Part shown: positions 18,089 through 26,828 of the stretch, in pieces | Numbering within the stretch: position 1 is the stretch's first letter | Layout: each line of letters begins with the position of its first letter | Assembly (NCBI RefSeq): GCF_023502325.1 | Contig: NZ_JAMFLZ010000007.1 | Location: 1-64,000 of the forward strand | DNA length: 64,000 nucleotides | Direction of reading: 5' to 3' | Source of the DNA: Wocania_A spongiicola | GTDB lineage: Bacteria > Bacteroidota > Bacteroidia > Flavobacteriales > Flavobacteriaceae | Made by a program: the position numbers and the translations under genes | The notes under the pieces: generated by a model | Seen by the model: only the letters and a program-made list of their open reading frames with translations | The model's database searches: none | Told to the model about the DNA's origin: nothing

Positions 18089-18523
18089 TTAAATCCTTAA
18101 AAACGATGCTCCCGATTTAATATTTAGTGCCAATTCTTCTAAACTTGTATCTTCTAGCATTTGCTTTAAACCTTCTCTTATAGCTTTAAATTTATCGTGC
18201 ACAGGACATGGGTGAGCTTCATCACATTTATGTAAACCTAAACCACATCCGCTATAAATAGAATCGCCATCAATGGCGTTTACTATATGAGCTAATTTTA
18301 CTGTTGATATTTTATTTTTATCAATTTCAAAACCTCCATATGCACCTTTAACAGAATTAATAACATTATTTTTAACTAAAGCTTGTAAAATTTTTGCTGT
18401 AAAAGCTTCTGGAGAATCAATTTCTTTAGCTATTTCTTTAGGGCTTACACGTTTTCCATCAAAAGAATTTATGGCAATAAAAATAGATGCTTTAATACCG
18501 TATTCGCAAGCTTTAGAAAACAT
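18089..18523 (-). CDS. Rrf2-family [Fe-S] transcriptional regulator, NsrR-like
   Basis: 144 residues with an N-terminal winged helix (FTAKILQALVKNNVINSVKGAYGGF, split here by turn and wing) and three cysteines, Cys93, Cys100 and Cys106, in CGLGLHKCDEAHPC. Spacing and position match the cluster ligands of NsrR and IscR. Genetic linkage to ric favours a nitric-oxide sensor. Its promoter carries a 10-8-10 palindrome (18563-18590) that also occurs in the nos promoter. It probably represses its own operon. Whether it is NsrR in the strict sense cannot be settled from sequence. Confidence 0.88.
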   Translation of the reverse strand: MFSKACEYGIKASIFIAINSFDGKRVSPKEIAKEIDSPEAFTAKILQALVKNNVINSVKGAYGGFEIDKNKISTVKLAHIVNAIDGDSIYSGCGLGLHKCDEAHPCPVHDKFKAIREGLKQMLEDTSLEELALNIKSGASFLRI

Positions 18524-18543
18524 ATAGTGTCGTTAATTTAATA

Positions 18544-18551
18544 CAAATGTA
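18544..18551 (-). promoter_or_regulatory. -7 box TACATTTG of the rrf2-ric operon
   Basis: On the minus strand the box fits TAnnTTTG and lies 21-28 bp upstream of the ATG at 18523. The palindrome centred at 18576.5 is 25.5 bp upstream of it, covering the -33 region, an arrangement fit for repression. Confidence 0.6.
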
Positions 18552-18562
18552 TAACAATATTT

Positions 18563-18590
18563 TTAATTAAGATAAATTTGTCTTAATTAA
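18563..18590. promoter_or_regulatory. Inverted repeat containing TTAAGA-N8-TCTTAA (10-8-10), putative Rrf2 operator
   Basis: Perfect 10-bp arms TTAATTAAGA and TCTTAATTAA with spacer TAAATTTG. It overlaps the stop codon of the gene at 18587 and covers the -33 region of the rrf2 promoter. The core is shared with the nos promoter at 6563-6582. Confidence 0.6.
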
Positions 18591-18937
18591 TATTTGTTTT
18601 TATACCATACTTTTTGCCACTCACGTTTTAAAATTAAAAACGAGACCTCTTCAGATAACTTTAATGTATCATTTCCATCCAATGCTTTTACTTGTTTTTC
18701 TGATACATCAATGATATAAAGTAAATTAAGATACTCGGTAAATTTTTCTTGAATAAGCTTATAAATAGTTTCGTGAAGTAGTAACTTTAAACTTGTTGGT
18801 AAAACATCTTCATGAAAATCTAAATCAATATTTGCTAATAAAAAATCTTTATTGAGTTGTTTGATTAATTTATTATATAAATTGAATTGATTTGCTTCTT
18901 CAATTAATGTTTCAAAAGTAGATGGTAACTGCATCAT
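18587..18937 (-). CDS. Conserved hypothetical protein paired with prenyl diphosphate synthase
   Basis: A 116-residue protein, probably helical and cytoplasmic, without signal peptide or membrane helix. Its start overlaps the end of the synthase gene by 4 bp (ATGA), so both are translated together. I recognise no domain; the Trp-rich end REWQKVWYKNKY is distinctive. Its stop codon lies inside the operator of the next gene. Confidence 0.7.
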   Translation of the reverse strand: MMQLPSTFETLIEEANQFNLYNKLIKQLNKDFLLANIDLDFHEDVLPTSLKLLLHETIYKLIQEKFTEYLNLLYIIDVSEKQVKALDGNDTLKLSEEVSFLILKREWQKVWYKNKY

Positions 18938-19911
18938 ACATTCCTATTCATTAAGCCTGTTCCGAAGTCTTTTAAAATTGCTTTTTTATCATCAGAAATA
19001 TTTAATGACTTTAAAACCATAAACGCCTTATTTGTATAATCTTGAATAGCTTTCTTAGTGGCTTCGGCAGAGCCTGACGTTTTAAAAATTTGCTTTACAA
19101 CTTCAACTTTATTATCAGTTGTATTTACATTATTACTAAATAATTGTTGCAATTTCAGCTTGTTTTCCTCTTCAGAAAACTCAAGAGCTTTTATATACAA
19201 ATAGGTTTTTTTATTTTCAATAATATCACCACCAACTTGCTTTCCAAAAGTTTTAGGGTTACCAAAAGCATCTAAATAATCGTCTTGTAACTGAAAAGCA
19301 ATTCCTAAATTTTTACCAAAATCATATATACTATTTTGATCTTCTATAGAAGCTCCAGCAACAATGGCTCCCATTTTCATTGCAGCTCCAACTAAAACAG
19401 CTGTTTTGTATTCAATCATTTTTAAATATTCATAAACAGTAACATGGTCACTGGTCTCAAAATCAATATCATACTGTTGTCCTTCACAAACTTCCAAAGC
19501 CGTTTTACTAAATAATTTTGCTAAAGCTTGAAACGTATTAGCTTCATAGTTTTCAAATAATTGATAAGCCATAATTAACATAGCATCTCCTGATAGAATA
19601 CCTGTATTTACATCCCACTTCTCATGCACCGTTTTTTGTCCGCGACGCAAAGGAGCATCATCCATAATATCGTCATGTATTAAAGAAAAATTATGAAATA
19701 CTTCTATACTTAGTGCCGCATTTAGTGCCTTTTTATAATCGTTATTAAAAATATCGGCAGTCATTAACGTTAAAACTGGTCTTAACCTTTTTCCTCCTAA
19801 ATTTAAGATATATTGAATAGGGTTATATAATGTTTGAGGTTCTTTTACAGTTGAATAATTATTTAAAAACTCAACAAACTCTTCCTGGTATTCTTCTATT
19901 GAAAGCATCAA
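18934..19911 (-). CDS. Polyprenyl (geranylgeranyl-type) diphosphate synthase
   Basis: 325 residues of the trans-prenyltransferase family. GGKRLRP (39-45) binds isopentenyl diphosphate; the first Asp-rich motif is DDIMD (80-84) within LIHDDIMDDAPLRRG and the second DDYLD (210-214) in FQLQDDYLDAFG; GKQVGGDIIENKKTY closes the site. It condenses isopentenyl diphosphate with allylic diphosphates to build C15 to longer chains for quinones or carotenoids. Chain length cannot be read from sequence with confidence. Starts at 19911, divergent from the efflux operon. Confidence 0.93.
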   Translation of the reverse strand: MMLSIEEYQEEFVEFLNNYSTVKEPQTLYNPIQYILNLGGKRLRPVLTLMTADIFNNDYKKALNAALSIEVFHNFSLIHDDIMDDAPLRRGQKTVHEKWDVNTGILSGDAMLIMAYQLFENYEANTFQALAKLFSKTALEVCEGQQYDIDFETSDHVTVYEYLKMIEYKTAVLVGAAMKMGAIVAGASIEDQNSIYDFGKNLGIAFQLQDDYLDAFGNPKTFGKQVGGDIIENKKTYLYIKALEFSEEENKLKLQQLFSNNVNTTDNKVEVVKQIFKTSGSAEATKKAIQDYTNKAFMVLKSLNISDDKKAILKDFGTGLMNRNV

Positions 19912-19983
19912 ACAAAAATAGAGTAATTCATCATAATTAAAAACTCCAATGTAAAGGATATGTTAAAAAATTATTAAAACTTT

Positions 19984-20011
19984 GGAAACTTTTTAGGTTT
20001 TTAAAGTTTCC
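19984..20011. promoter_or_regulatory. Inverted repeat GGAAACTTT-N10-AAAGTTTCC, candidate TetR operator
   Basis: Perfect 9-bp arms, placed immediately upstream of the -7 box TAGTTTTG (20017-20024) of the TetR gene. The site would block the promoter of the whole efflux operon, the usual autoregulation of TetR repressors. Confidence 0.6.
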
Positions 20012-20016
20012 TGTCG

Positions 20017-20024
20017 TAGTTTTG
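20017..20024 (+). promoter_or_regulatory. -7 box TAGTTTTG of the efflux operon
   Basis: The box matches TAnnTTTG and ends 9 bp before the ATG at 20034, so the leader is only a few nucleotides long. Confidence 0.55.
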
Positions 20025-20033
20025 TGCCCGATT

Positions 20034-20639
20034 ATGAGAGATAAAATTTTATTAGGCGCAACAGATTTGTTTTTAAGCTATGGCTTTAAAAGCGTGACAA
20101 TGGATGATATTGCTAGTTCTTTGGGTGTTTCCAAAAAAACTATATATCAACATTTTGACAATAAAACAAAGCTAGTAGAGGCTACAACGCTAAGCCTATT
20201 TGAGTCTATTTCTTGTGGAATAGATCATATTTGTTCGTTAGAAAAAAATCCTATTGAGGAAATATATAGCATCAAGCAGTTTATTATGGAGCATTTAAAA
20301 GATGAAAAGTCTTCGCCTCAATATCAACTTCAAAAATATTATCCTAAAATATTTAATACTTTAAAAAGTAAACAGTTTGAGGTTATGCAAACGTGTGTTA
20401 CCGATAATTTAAATAGAGGGATAAATCAGGGTTTATATAGAGGTTCTATTAGTGTAGAATTTATTGCAAGGATTTATTTTAATTCGATGCTTGCAATAAA
20501 AGATAAAGACTTATTTCCTCTTAAGAAGTTTTCAATGAATATGCTAATGAGTAATTATTTAGAGTACCACTTGCGTGGAATCTGTACTCCAAAAGGACTT
20601 GAAATATTAAATCAATTTATAACATCAAATCAATCATAA
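20034..20639 (+). CDS. TetR/AcrR-family transcriptional regulator
   Basis: 201 residues. The N-terminal helix-turn-helix reads GFKSVTMDDIASSLGVSKKTIYQHFDNK, a classic TetR DNA-binding domain (interrupted only by normal turns); the rest is an all-helical ligand domain. I chose ATG at 20034 over a TTG 12 bases upstream because the latter would lie in the promoter. It heads an operon with TolC-, HlyD- and RND-type genes, 12 bp before the next gene, and most likely represses it from the palindrome at 19984-20011. Confidence 0.92.
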   Translation: MRDKILLGATDLFLSYGFKSVTMDDIASSLGVSKKTIYQHFDNKTKLVEATTLSLFESISCGIDHICSLEKNPIEEIYSIKQFIMEHLKDEKSSPQYQLQKYYPKIFNTLKSKQFEVMQTCVTDNLNRGINQGLYRGSISVEFIARIYFNSMLAIKDKDLFPLKKFSMNMLMSNYLEYHLRGICTPKGLEILNQFITSNQS

Positions 20640-20651
20640 ATAAACACTAAA

Positions 20652-22019
20652 ATGAAAAACAAACTAATATTAATTTTTAGTTTATTATGTGCTTTTGTCT
20701 CATTTTCGCAAGAAAGTGCTCAAAGTTTCACATTACAAGAAGCTATAGATTATGCTTTAGAAAATAATCGAACATCAAAAATTGCAGCACTTGATATTGA
20801 AGCAGCAGAAAAACAAAAATGGGAAACAACAACAATTGGGTTACCACAAATTAATGCAAGTATAGATTACAATAATTGGTTAAAGCAACAAGTGTCTTTG
20901 CTACCAGCTTCCATTTTATCAGACGCAGCTAGAGCCGATTTAGGTCTTGGAATTAATGATCAATTCCCTGCTACTTTTGGAACTAAGCAAACCATGAATG
21001 GTACTGTAACTTTAGAACAATTAATTTTTGATGGCTCTTATCTTGTTGGATTACAATCTGCAAAAGTGTTTTTAGAAATATCAAAAAACGCTAAAGAAAA
21101 AACAAATTTAGAGGTTAGAAAGGCTGTAATTAATGCTTACGGAAATGTACTTCTTGCTGAAGAAAGTGTGAAAATTTTAGAAAGAAACATTGAAGTTTTA
21201 AAGAAGAACCTTAATGAAACATCTAAAATTTACGAAAATGGATTAGGAGACGAAGAAAGTGTAGAGCAGTTACAAATTACACTCTCTGGAGTAGAAAGTA
21301 ATTTAAACAATACTTCGCGCTTAAAGACTTTGGCTTACCAAATGCTAAATATTACGTTAGGTGCCGATTTAAACGCTAATACATTACTAGCTGATAATTT
21401 AGAAAGCCTAACTGCTCAAAATATTGTTTTAGGATTGCTTAATTCTGAAGAAAATGTTGAAAATACTATTGACTATAGAATTTCTCAAAACGATAAAAAA
21501 TCAAAAGAGCTCCTTTTAAAACTAGAAAAAAGTAAAGCACTACCAACTCTAAGAGGTTTTGTAAATGCTGGCTATTCTGGTAATAATAATAATTTCGATT
21601 TTCTAAAAAATAATCAAAAATGGTTTGGTTCATCATTGTTAGGTGTAAGCATGAACATTCCTATTTTTAGTTCTGGTCAAAGAAGCGCATCTACACAGCG
21701 TGCTAAAATAAATCTTGAAAAAGCGAAAGAAACTTTAACCGAAACTGAACAAAAAATAAAGCTTCAAATGGCATCTGCAAAAAGTGACTATCAATTCGCT
21801 ATTGAAGATTATCAGAATAAAAAGCAAAATTTAAATTTAGCTGAACGTATAGAGAAAAAAAATCAAACCAAGTTTTTTGAAGGTATCGCTACTAGCTTTG
21901 AATTAAGACAAGCACAAACACAATTGTACAGTTCTCAACAAGAGTTCTTACAAGCCATGCTTGATGTTATTAACAAAAAGGCAGAACTTGAAACAGTATT
22001 AAACACTATAAACAACTAA
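20652..22019 (+). CDS. TolC-family outer-membrane efflux protein
   Basis: 455 residues: signal peptide to about residue 19 (VSFSQ), then two OEP repeats with long coiled-coil helices, FTLQEAIDYALENNRTSKIA at the start and QIKLQMASAKSDY-like helices in the second half. It forms the trimeric exit duct of the tripartite pump encoded here. Co-transcribed with the TetR gene and the adaptor (18 bp gap). Confidence 0.93.
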   Translation: MKNKLILIFSLLCAFVSFSQESAQSFTLQEAIDYALENNRTSKIAALDIEAAEKQKWETTTIGLPQINASIDYNNWLKQQVSLLPASILSDAARADLGLGINDQFPATFGTKQTMNGTVTLEQLIFDGSYLVGLQSAKVFLEISKNAKEKTNLEVRKAVINAYGNVLLAEESVKILERNIEVLKKNLNETSKIYENGLGDEESVEQLQITLSGVESNLNNTSRLKTLAYQMLNITLGADLNANTLLADNLESLTAQNIVLGLLNSEENVENTIDYRISQNDKKSKELLLKLEKSKALPTLRGFVNAGYSGNNNNFDFLKNNQKWFGSSLLGVSMNIPIFSSGQRSASTQRAKINLEKAKETLTETEQKIKLQMASAKSDYQFAIEDYQNKKQNLNLAERIEKKNQTKFFEGIATSFELRQAQTQLYSSQQEFLQAMLDVINKKAELETVLNTINN

Positions 22020-22037
22020 TAAAATATCAATCATAAA

Positions 22038-23207
22038 ATGAAAAAAATATATTCATTATTAATCGTAACAATTATATTGACTTCATGTGGAGGCGATAAT
22101 AAGAAATCTGTCGAAGATATTATAGCTACTAATAACTTAGAACAAATTAGAAAGCGCAAAACACAATTAGATGGCGAGCAACAAACTATTGCCTCTCAAC
22201 TTAAACAACTTGAAGCTAAAATTAAAGAATTAGATCCTCAAGAAAGAGTACCATTAATAACAACTTTTGATGCAAAAGAAGCTGTTTTTAATCATTACGT
22301 CGAGCTTCAAGGAAATGTAAGCACTAAACAAAATTTGGTGATTTTTCCTGAGTACTCCGGAATCTTAACTCGTGTGTATGTAAAAGAAGGTCAAAAAGTT
22401 TCTAAAGGTCAAACTTTGGCTAAAATTGATGATGGTGGTTTAAGCCAACAAGTTGCTCAATTACAAATACAAGCAGATTTGGCAAAAACTACTTTTGAGC
22501 GTCAAGAGCGTTTATGGAATCAAAAAATTGGAAGTGAAATTCAATATTTACAAGCAAAATCTACTTATGAAGCTCAGCAAAAAGCGGTTAGTCAATTACA
22601 ACAACAAATTGGAAAAACAATTGTTCGTGCTCCTTTTTCTGGAACTATAGATGATGTAATTACAGAACAAGGAAGCGTTGTTGCTCCTGGTCAATCACAA
22701 TTATTTAGAATTGTAAACCTAAAAGACATGTATATTGAAACTGATGTTCCAGAACGTTACATTTCTAACGTAACTCCAGGAAAAGATGTTCAAGTAGAAT
22801 TTCCAATTCTTGGCAAATCTATGGATGCAAAGATTAGACAAGCTGGAAACTTTATTAATCCTGCAAATAGAACTTTTAAGGTTGAAGTTGCAATTGATAA
22901 TAAAGAGAATACCATCAAGCCTAACTTAACAGCAAAACTTAAAATAAACGATTACACAAGCGAAAAAGCAATTTTAATTCCTCAAAGTATTATTTCTGAA
23001 AATGCTGAGGGCCAACAATATGTATATACAGTTACGGATAAATCTGGAAACAAGGCTAAAGCAAAACGTGTAATTATAGAAACTGGCAAAACCCAAGGTG
23101 ATTACATAGAAGTCCTTTCTGGCTTAGAAAACGGTAATGAAATTATTGATGAAGGTGCACGAAGTGTTAAAGACGGGCAGGATATAAAAATACTTGTTGT
23201 TGAATAA
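22038..23207 (+). CDS. RND efflux periplasmic adaptor (HlyD/MFP family) lipoprotein
   Basis: 389 residues with lipobox LTSC (Cys17). A short coiled coil near 35-65 precedes the barrel-sandwich hybrid domain (VYVKEGQKVSKGQTLAKIDD), an alpha hairpin (about 140-190) and the second lipoyl half (TIVRAPFSGTIDDVITEQGS), then beta-barrel and membrane-proximal domains. It bridges the TolC protein and the RND pump. Typical length and order. Confidence 0.94.
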   Translation: MKKIYSLLIVTIILTSCGGDNKKSVEDIIATNNLEQIRKRKTQLDGEQQTIASQLKQLEAKIKELDPQERVPLITTFDAKEAVFNHYVELQGNVSTKQNLVIFPEYSGILTRVYVKEGQKVSKGQTLAKIDDGGLSQQVAQLQIQADLAKTTFERQERLWNQKIGSEIQYLQAKSTYEAQQKAVSQLQQQIGKTIVRAPFSGTIDDVITEQGSVVAPGQSQLFRIVNLKDMYIETDVPERYISNVTPGKDVQVEFPILGKSMDAKIRQAGNFINPANRTFKVEVAIDNKENTIKPNLTAKLKINDYTSEKAILIPQSIISENAEGQQYVYTVTDKSGNKAKAKRVIIETGKTQGDYIEVLSGLENGNEIIDEGARSVKDGQDIKILVVE

Positions 23208-23228
23208 TCAAACTAATTCTGAATACTA

Positions 23229-26200
23229 ATGACTAAAGATAAAAAACAAAAGAAAGTAGATAAAGAGTTTGGTTTATCATCATGGGCAATTAATAATAAA
23301 ACAACCATGTATGTTTTAATTGCCTTAATACTTTTCCTTGGAGCTGGTGCTTATTTTAGTATGCCTCGAGAAAGTTTCCCAGAAATTAAAGAAACCAAAA
23401 TTTATATTAGTTCTGTGTATCCTGGTAATACTGCCGAGGATATTGAAAAACTAATTACTGACCCTATAGAAGACAAACTAAAGACAGTAAGTAATGTTGT
23501 TGAAATTACCTCAACATCTCAAGAAGACTATTCTATTATTATTGTAGAGTTTGATGAAAATATCTCTGTTGATGCTGCAAAACAAAAAGTAAAAGACGAG
23601 GTAGATACTGAAACTTCTGGCGAAGATTGGCCTACGTTTAATGGCGCCAAAGTTGAGCCTAATATTTTCGATTTAAGTATGTCTGAGGAAATCCCTATCC
23701 TCAATATTAATATTTCTGGAGATTATCCTGTTGATAAGCTAAAAGAATATGGTGAGTATCTTGAAGATGAAATTGAAAGCTTACAAGAAATAAAGCAAGT
23801 TGATATTCGAGGCGCTCAAGAAAAAGAAGTAGAAGTTGCTGTAGACATCTATAAAATGATGGCTGCGCAAGTTAGCTTTAATGATATTATTACTGCGATT
23901 AGCAATGAAAACATGACGATGTCGGCAGGTAATTTGATTACAAGCGGGCAACGCCGTACCATTAGAATTATTGGTGAAATAGATACACCAAGCGAACTAG
24001 AAAGTTTTGTAGTTAAATCTGAAAATAACAACCCTATATATTTAAAAGATATAGCAGTAGTTACTTTTAAAGATGAAGACAAAACGACTTATGCAAGAGA
24101 GTTTGGTGAGCCTGTAGTAATGCTTGACGTTAAAAAACGTGCTGGTAAAAATATGGTAGCAGCCGCAGAGCAAATTCAAGTAATTATTGAAGACGCTGTT
24201 GCTAATGTATTTCCACCTGATTTAAAAATTACGGTGGCTAACGATCAATCCTCAAAAACTATTGGGCAAGTTGATGATTTAGTTAATAACATCATATTTG
24301 GTATTATTCTCGTTGTTACCGTTTTAATGTTCTTTTTAGGATTTAAAAACGCCTTATTTGTTGGGTTTGCTATACCAATGTCTATGTTTATGTCTCTGAT
24401 GATTTTAAACATGTTGGGGTATACGATGAATACTATGATTCTTTTCGGACTTATAATGGGCCTAGGAATGCTAGTAGATAATGGTATTGTAGTTGTCGAA
24501 AATGTATATAGACTAATGTCCGAAGGTATGCCACGAATTGAAGCTGCCAAAAAAGGTATTGGTGAGATTGCATTTCCTATTATTATTTCAACTTTAACTA
24601 CAGTAGCAGCATTTGTTCCATTAGGGTTGTGGCCAGGTGTAATGGGGCAATTCATGATTTATTTTCCAATTACTCTATCTGTAGTGTTAGGATCTTCTTT
24701 GTTTGTTGCTATCTTCTTTAACTCAGTTATGGTATCACAATTTATGACTATTGAAGATAAAGACATGCCTCTAAAAAACATTATTAAAATATCTGCAATT
24801 GTTGGTGGTATTGGCATCTTCATCATGCTAGTTGGTGGAAGCTATAGAGGTTTAGGTACCTTAATGTTAGTAACAGTTATTATGCTATGGGCATATCGTT
24901 TATTCTTAAGAGGTTGGGCAAATGGGTTTCAAAATAACATCTTACCTCGTTGGGAACGTTTTTATGAAAAGACTCTTCGTGCTGCATTAAGCGGAAGAAA
25001 ACCTGCTCTTATAACAATTGGAACGGTTATTCTTTTATTTATTGCTTTTATGGGCTTTGGTGCATCTGTGGGCAGCCAACGTACTAAAGTTGAATTTTTT
25101 CCAGATAACACTCCAAATCAAATTATTGTATATGTAGAATATCCTGAAGGAACAGACATCAAAAAAACCAATGCTATCACAAAAGATATCGAAGAGCGTG
25201 TTTACAAAATTGTAAACGAAGAAGCGTATAAGCACGGTGATTTCAATTTCTTGACAGAAAGTGCCGTATCACAAGTGGGTGAAGGTGCAGGAAATCCTCA
25301 AACCGATGGTGGCTCTGCTGCCGAAATGCCACATCGTGGTAAAATAACAGCAACCATGCGCGAATATAAATTTAGAGATGGTGCCGATAGTCAAGAGCTT
25401 CTTAAAAAAGTACAAGAAGATTTAAAAGGTATTTATCCAGGTGTTGCTATTTCGGTTGAAAAAGATGCTGTTGGCCCGCCAGCTGGCTATCCAATAAATA
25501 TAGAATTAGAAGGTGATAATTATTCCGAATTAATTGCTACAGCTGAAAAGATGCGTGATTTTATCAACTCTAAAAACATACAAGGTATTGATGAATTGAA
25601 AATTGATGTCAATAAATCAAAACCATCAATGCAAGTTGCTGTAGACAGAAAAAAAGCAGGAGAATTAGGTGTTACTTCTGGTCAAGTAGGGCAGCAATTG
25701 CGTAATGCTATTTTTGGAGCAAAGGCAGGTATTTACAAAGAAGATGGTGAAGATTATGATATTTATGTCCGTTTTAATGAAGAAAACCGATACAATACCA
25801 GTGCTATTTTCAATCAAAAAATAACATTTAGAGATATGGCTTCAGGGCAAATTAAAGAAATCCCTGTTTCTGCTGTAGCTAAGCAAAACAATACTTCTGG
25901 ATTTAGCGCTATTAAACACATTCAGAATGAACGAGTTGTTACTGTCTATTCTGCATTAGCTCCCGGGTTTATTGATGCTGCAGCAATTGTTTCCCAAATA
26001 GAAAAAGAAACTATAGAGTTTATAGAAAATGACGTTTCAGATAATATTAAAATTGACTTTACCGGACAAATAGAAGAACAAAAAAAGCAGCAAGATTTTT
26101 TGAATGGTGCATTTATGGCTGGGTTAGGGCTAATTTTCTTTATTTTAATATTCCAATTTAACTCGGTTTCTAAACCAGCAATTATTATGTTAGCTATCTT

Positions 26201-26762
26201 TTTAAGTTTAATTGGCGTATTCGGAGGCATCCTAATAACAGGCAGCTCTTTCGTAATTATGATGACCATGATGGGTATTATTTCTCTCGCTGGTATTGTT
26301 GTAAATAACGGTGTGGTGCTCTTGGATTATACTCAACTTTTAATTGATAGGAAGAAGGTAGAACATGATTTGGAAGATGATCAATATTTAGAAACTTCAG
26401 ATTTATTAGAAGCTATTGTAAAAGGAGGAAAAGCGCGTTTACGCCCTGTATTATTAACAGCAATTACTACTATTTTAGGATTGATTCCTTTAGCTACAGG
26501 GCTAAACATAAACTTCTTTACTTTATTTAGTGAGTTTAATCCACATATATACATGGGAGGAGATAATGTAATTTTCTGGGGCCCTTTAGCTTGGACAGTA
26601 ATTTACGGATTGTTAATTGCTACGTTCTTAACATTAATAGTAGTTCCAATACTATTCTACCTAGTTACAAAATTTAAAATGTGGCTTTATAAAGGTAGAG
26701 TTGCAACTAAGGAAGAACTTATCCCTCAAGAGGTTTTTAATATGGATAAACGAATTGATTAA
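23229..26762 (+). CDS. RND-family efflux transporter (AcrB-type inner-membrane pump)
   Basis: 1177 residues, about 100 longer than classic AcrB. Twelve membrane helices in two halves with two large periplasmic loops (start ESFPEIKETKIYISSVYPGN). The proton-relay region of helix 4 reads GMLVDNGIVVVEN, with Asp-Asn in place of the Asp-Asp of AcrB, and the helix 10 region reads GIVVNNGVVLLDY, without the Lys. Both forms are common in the wider HAE family. Extra residues include an insertion before the last helices (FNPHIYMGGDNVIFWG) and a charged cytoplasmic tail. It exports hydrophobic or toxic compounds; the substrate is unknown. Confidence 0.95.
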   Translation: MTKDKKQKKVDKEFGLSSWAINNKTTMYVLIALILFLGAGAYFSMPRESFPEIKETKIYISSVYPGNTAEDIEKLITDPIEDKLKTVSNVVEITSTSQEDYSIIIVEFDENISVDAAKQKVKDEVDTETSGEDWPTFNGAKVEPNIFDLSMSEEIPILNINISGDYPVDKLKEYGEYLEDEIESLQEIKQVDIRGAQEKEVEVAVDIYKMMAAQVSFNDIITAISNENMTMSAGNLITSGQRRTIRIIGEIDTPSELESFVVKSENNNPIYLKDIAVVTFKDEDKTTYAREFGEPVVMLDVKKRAGKNMVAAAEQIQVIIEDAVANVFPPDLKITVANDQSSKTIGQVDDLVNNIIFGIILVVTVLMFFLGFKNALFVGFAIPMSMFMSLMILNMLGYTMNTMILFGLIMGLGMLVDNGIVVVENVYRLMSEGMPRIEAAKKGIGEIAFPIIISTLTTVAAFVPLGLWPGVMGQFMIYFPITLSVVLGSSLFVAIFFNSVMVSQFMTIEDKDMPLKNIIKISAIVGGIGIFIMLVGGSYRGLGTLMLVTVIMLWAYRLFLRGWANGFQNNILPRWERFYEKTLRAALSGRKPALITIGTVILLFIAFMGFGASVGSQRTKVEFFPDNTPNQIIVYVEYPEGTDIKKTNAITKDIEERVYKIVNEEAYKHGDFNFLTESAVSQVGEGAGNPQTDGGSAAEMPHRGKITATMREYKFRDGADSQELLKKVQEDLKGIYPGVAISVEKDAVGPPAGYPINIELEGDNYSELIATAEKMRDFINSKNIQGIDELKIDVNKSKPSMQVAVDRKKAGELGVTSGQVGQQLRNAIFGAKAGIYKEDGEDYDIYVRFNEENRYNTSAIFNQKITFRDMASGQIKEIPVSAVAKQNNTSGFSAIKHIQNERVVTVYSALAPGFIDAAAIVSQIEKETIEFIENDVSDNIKIDFTGQIEEQKKQQDFLNGAFMAGLGLIFFILIFQFNSVSKPAIIMLAIFLSLIGVFGGILITGSSFVIMMTMMGIISLAGIVVNNGVVLLDYTQLLIDRKKVEHDLEDDQYLETSDLLEAIVKGGKARLRPVLLTAITTILGLIPLATGLNINFFTLFSEFNPHIYMGGDNVIFWGPLAWTVIYGLLIATFLTLIVVPILFYLVTKFKMWLYKGRVATKEELIPQEVFNMDKRID

Positions 26763-26788
26763 TTGATGACTAATTCGATTAATAGCAG

Positions 26789-26824
26789 AACCCTAGGTTT
26801 TCTTAATTGAAAATCTGGGGTTTC
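26789..26824. terminator. Bidirectional terminator after the efflux operon
   Basis: Stem of 14 bp with two mismatched positions (26789-26802 with 26809-26822), followed by T-rich sequence. It separates the convergent RND and esterase genes. Confidence 0.65.
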
Positions 26825-26828
26825 TTAT

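Noticed and set aside
23229..26762. Non-functional RND pump because AcrB proton-relay residues are changed
   Set aside because: Asp-Asn and Asn-Asn forms are widespread among HAE-type pumps, so loss of function cannot be inferred.
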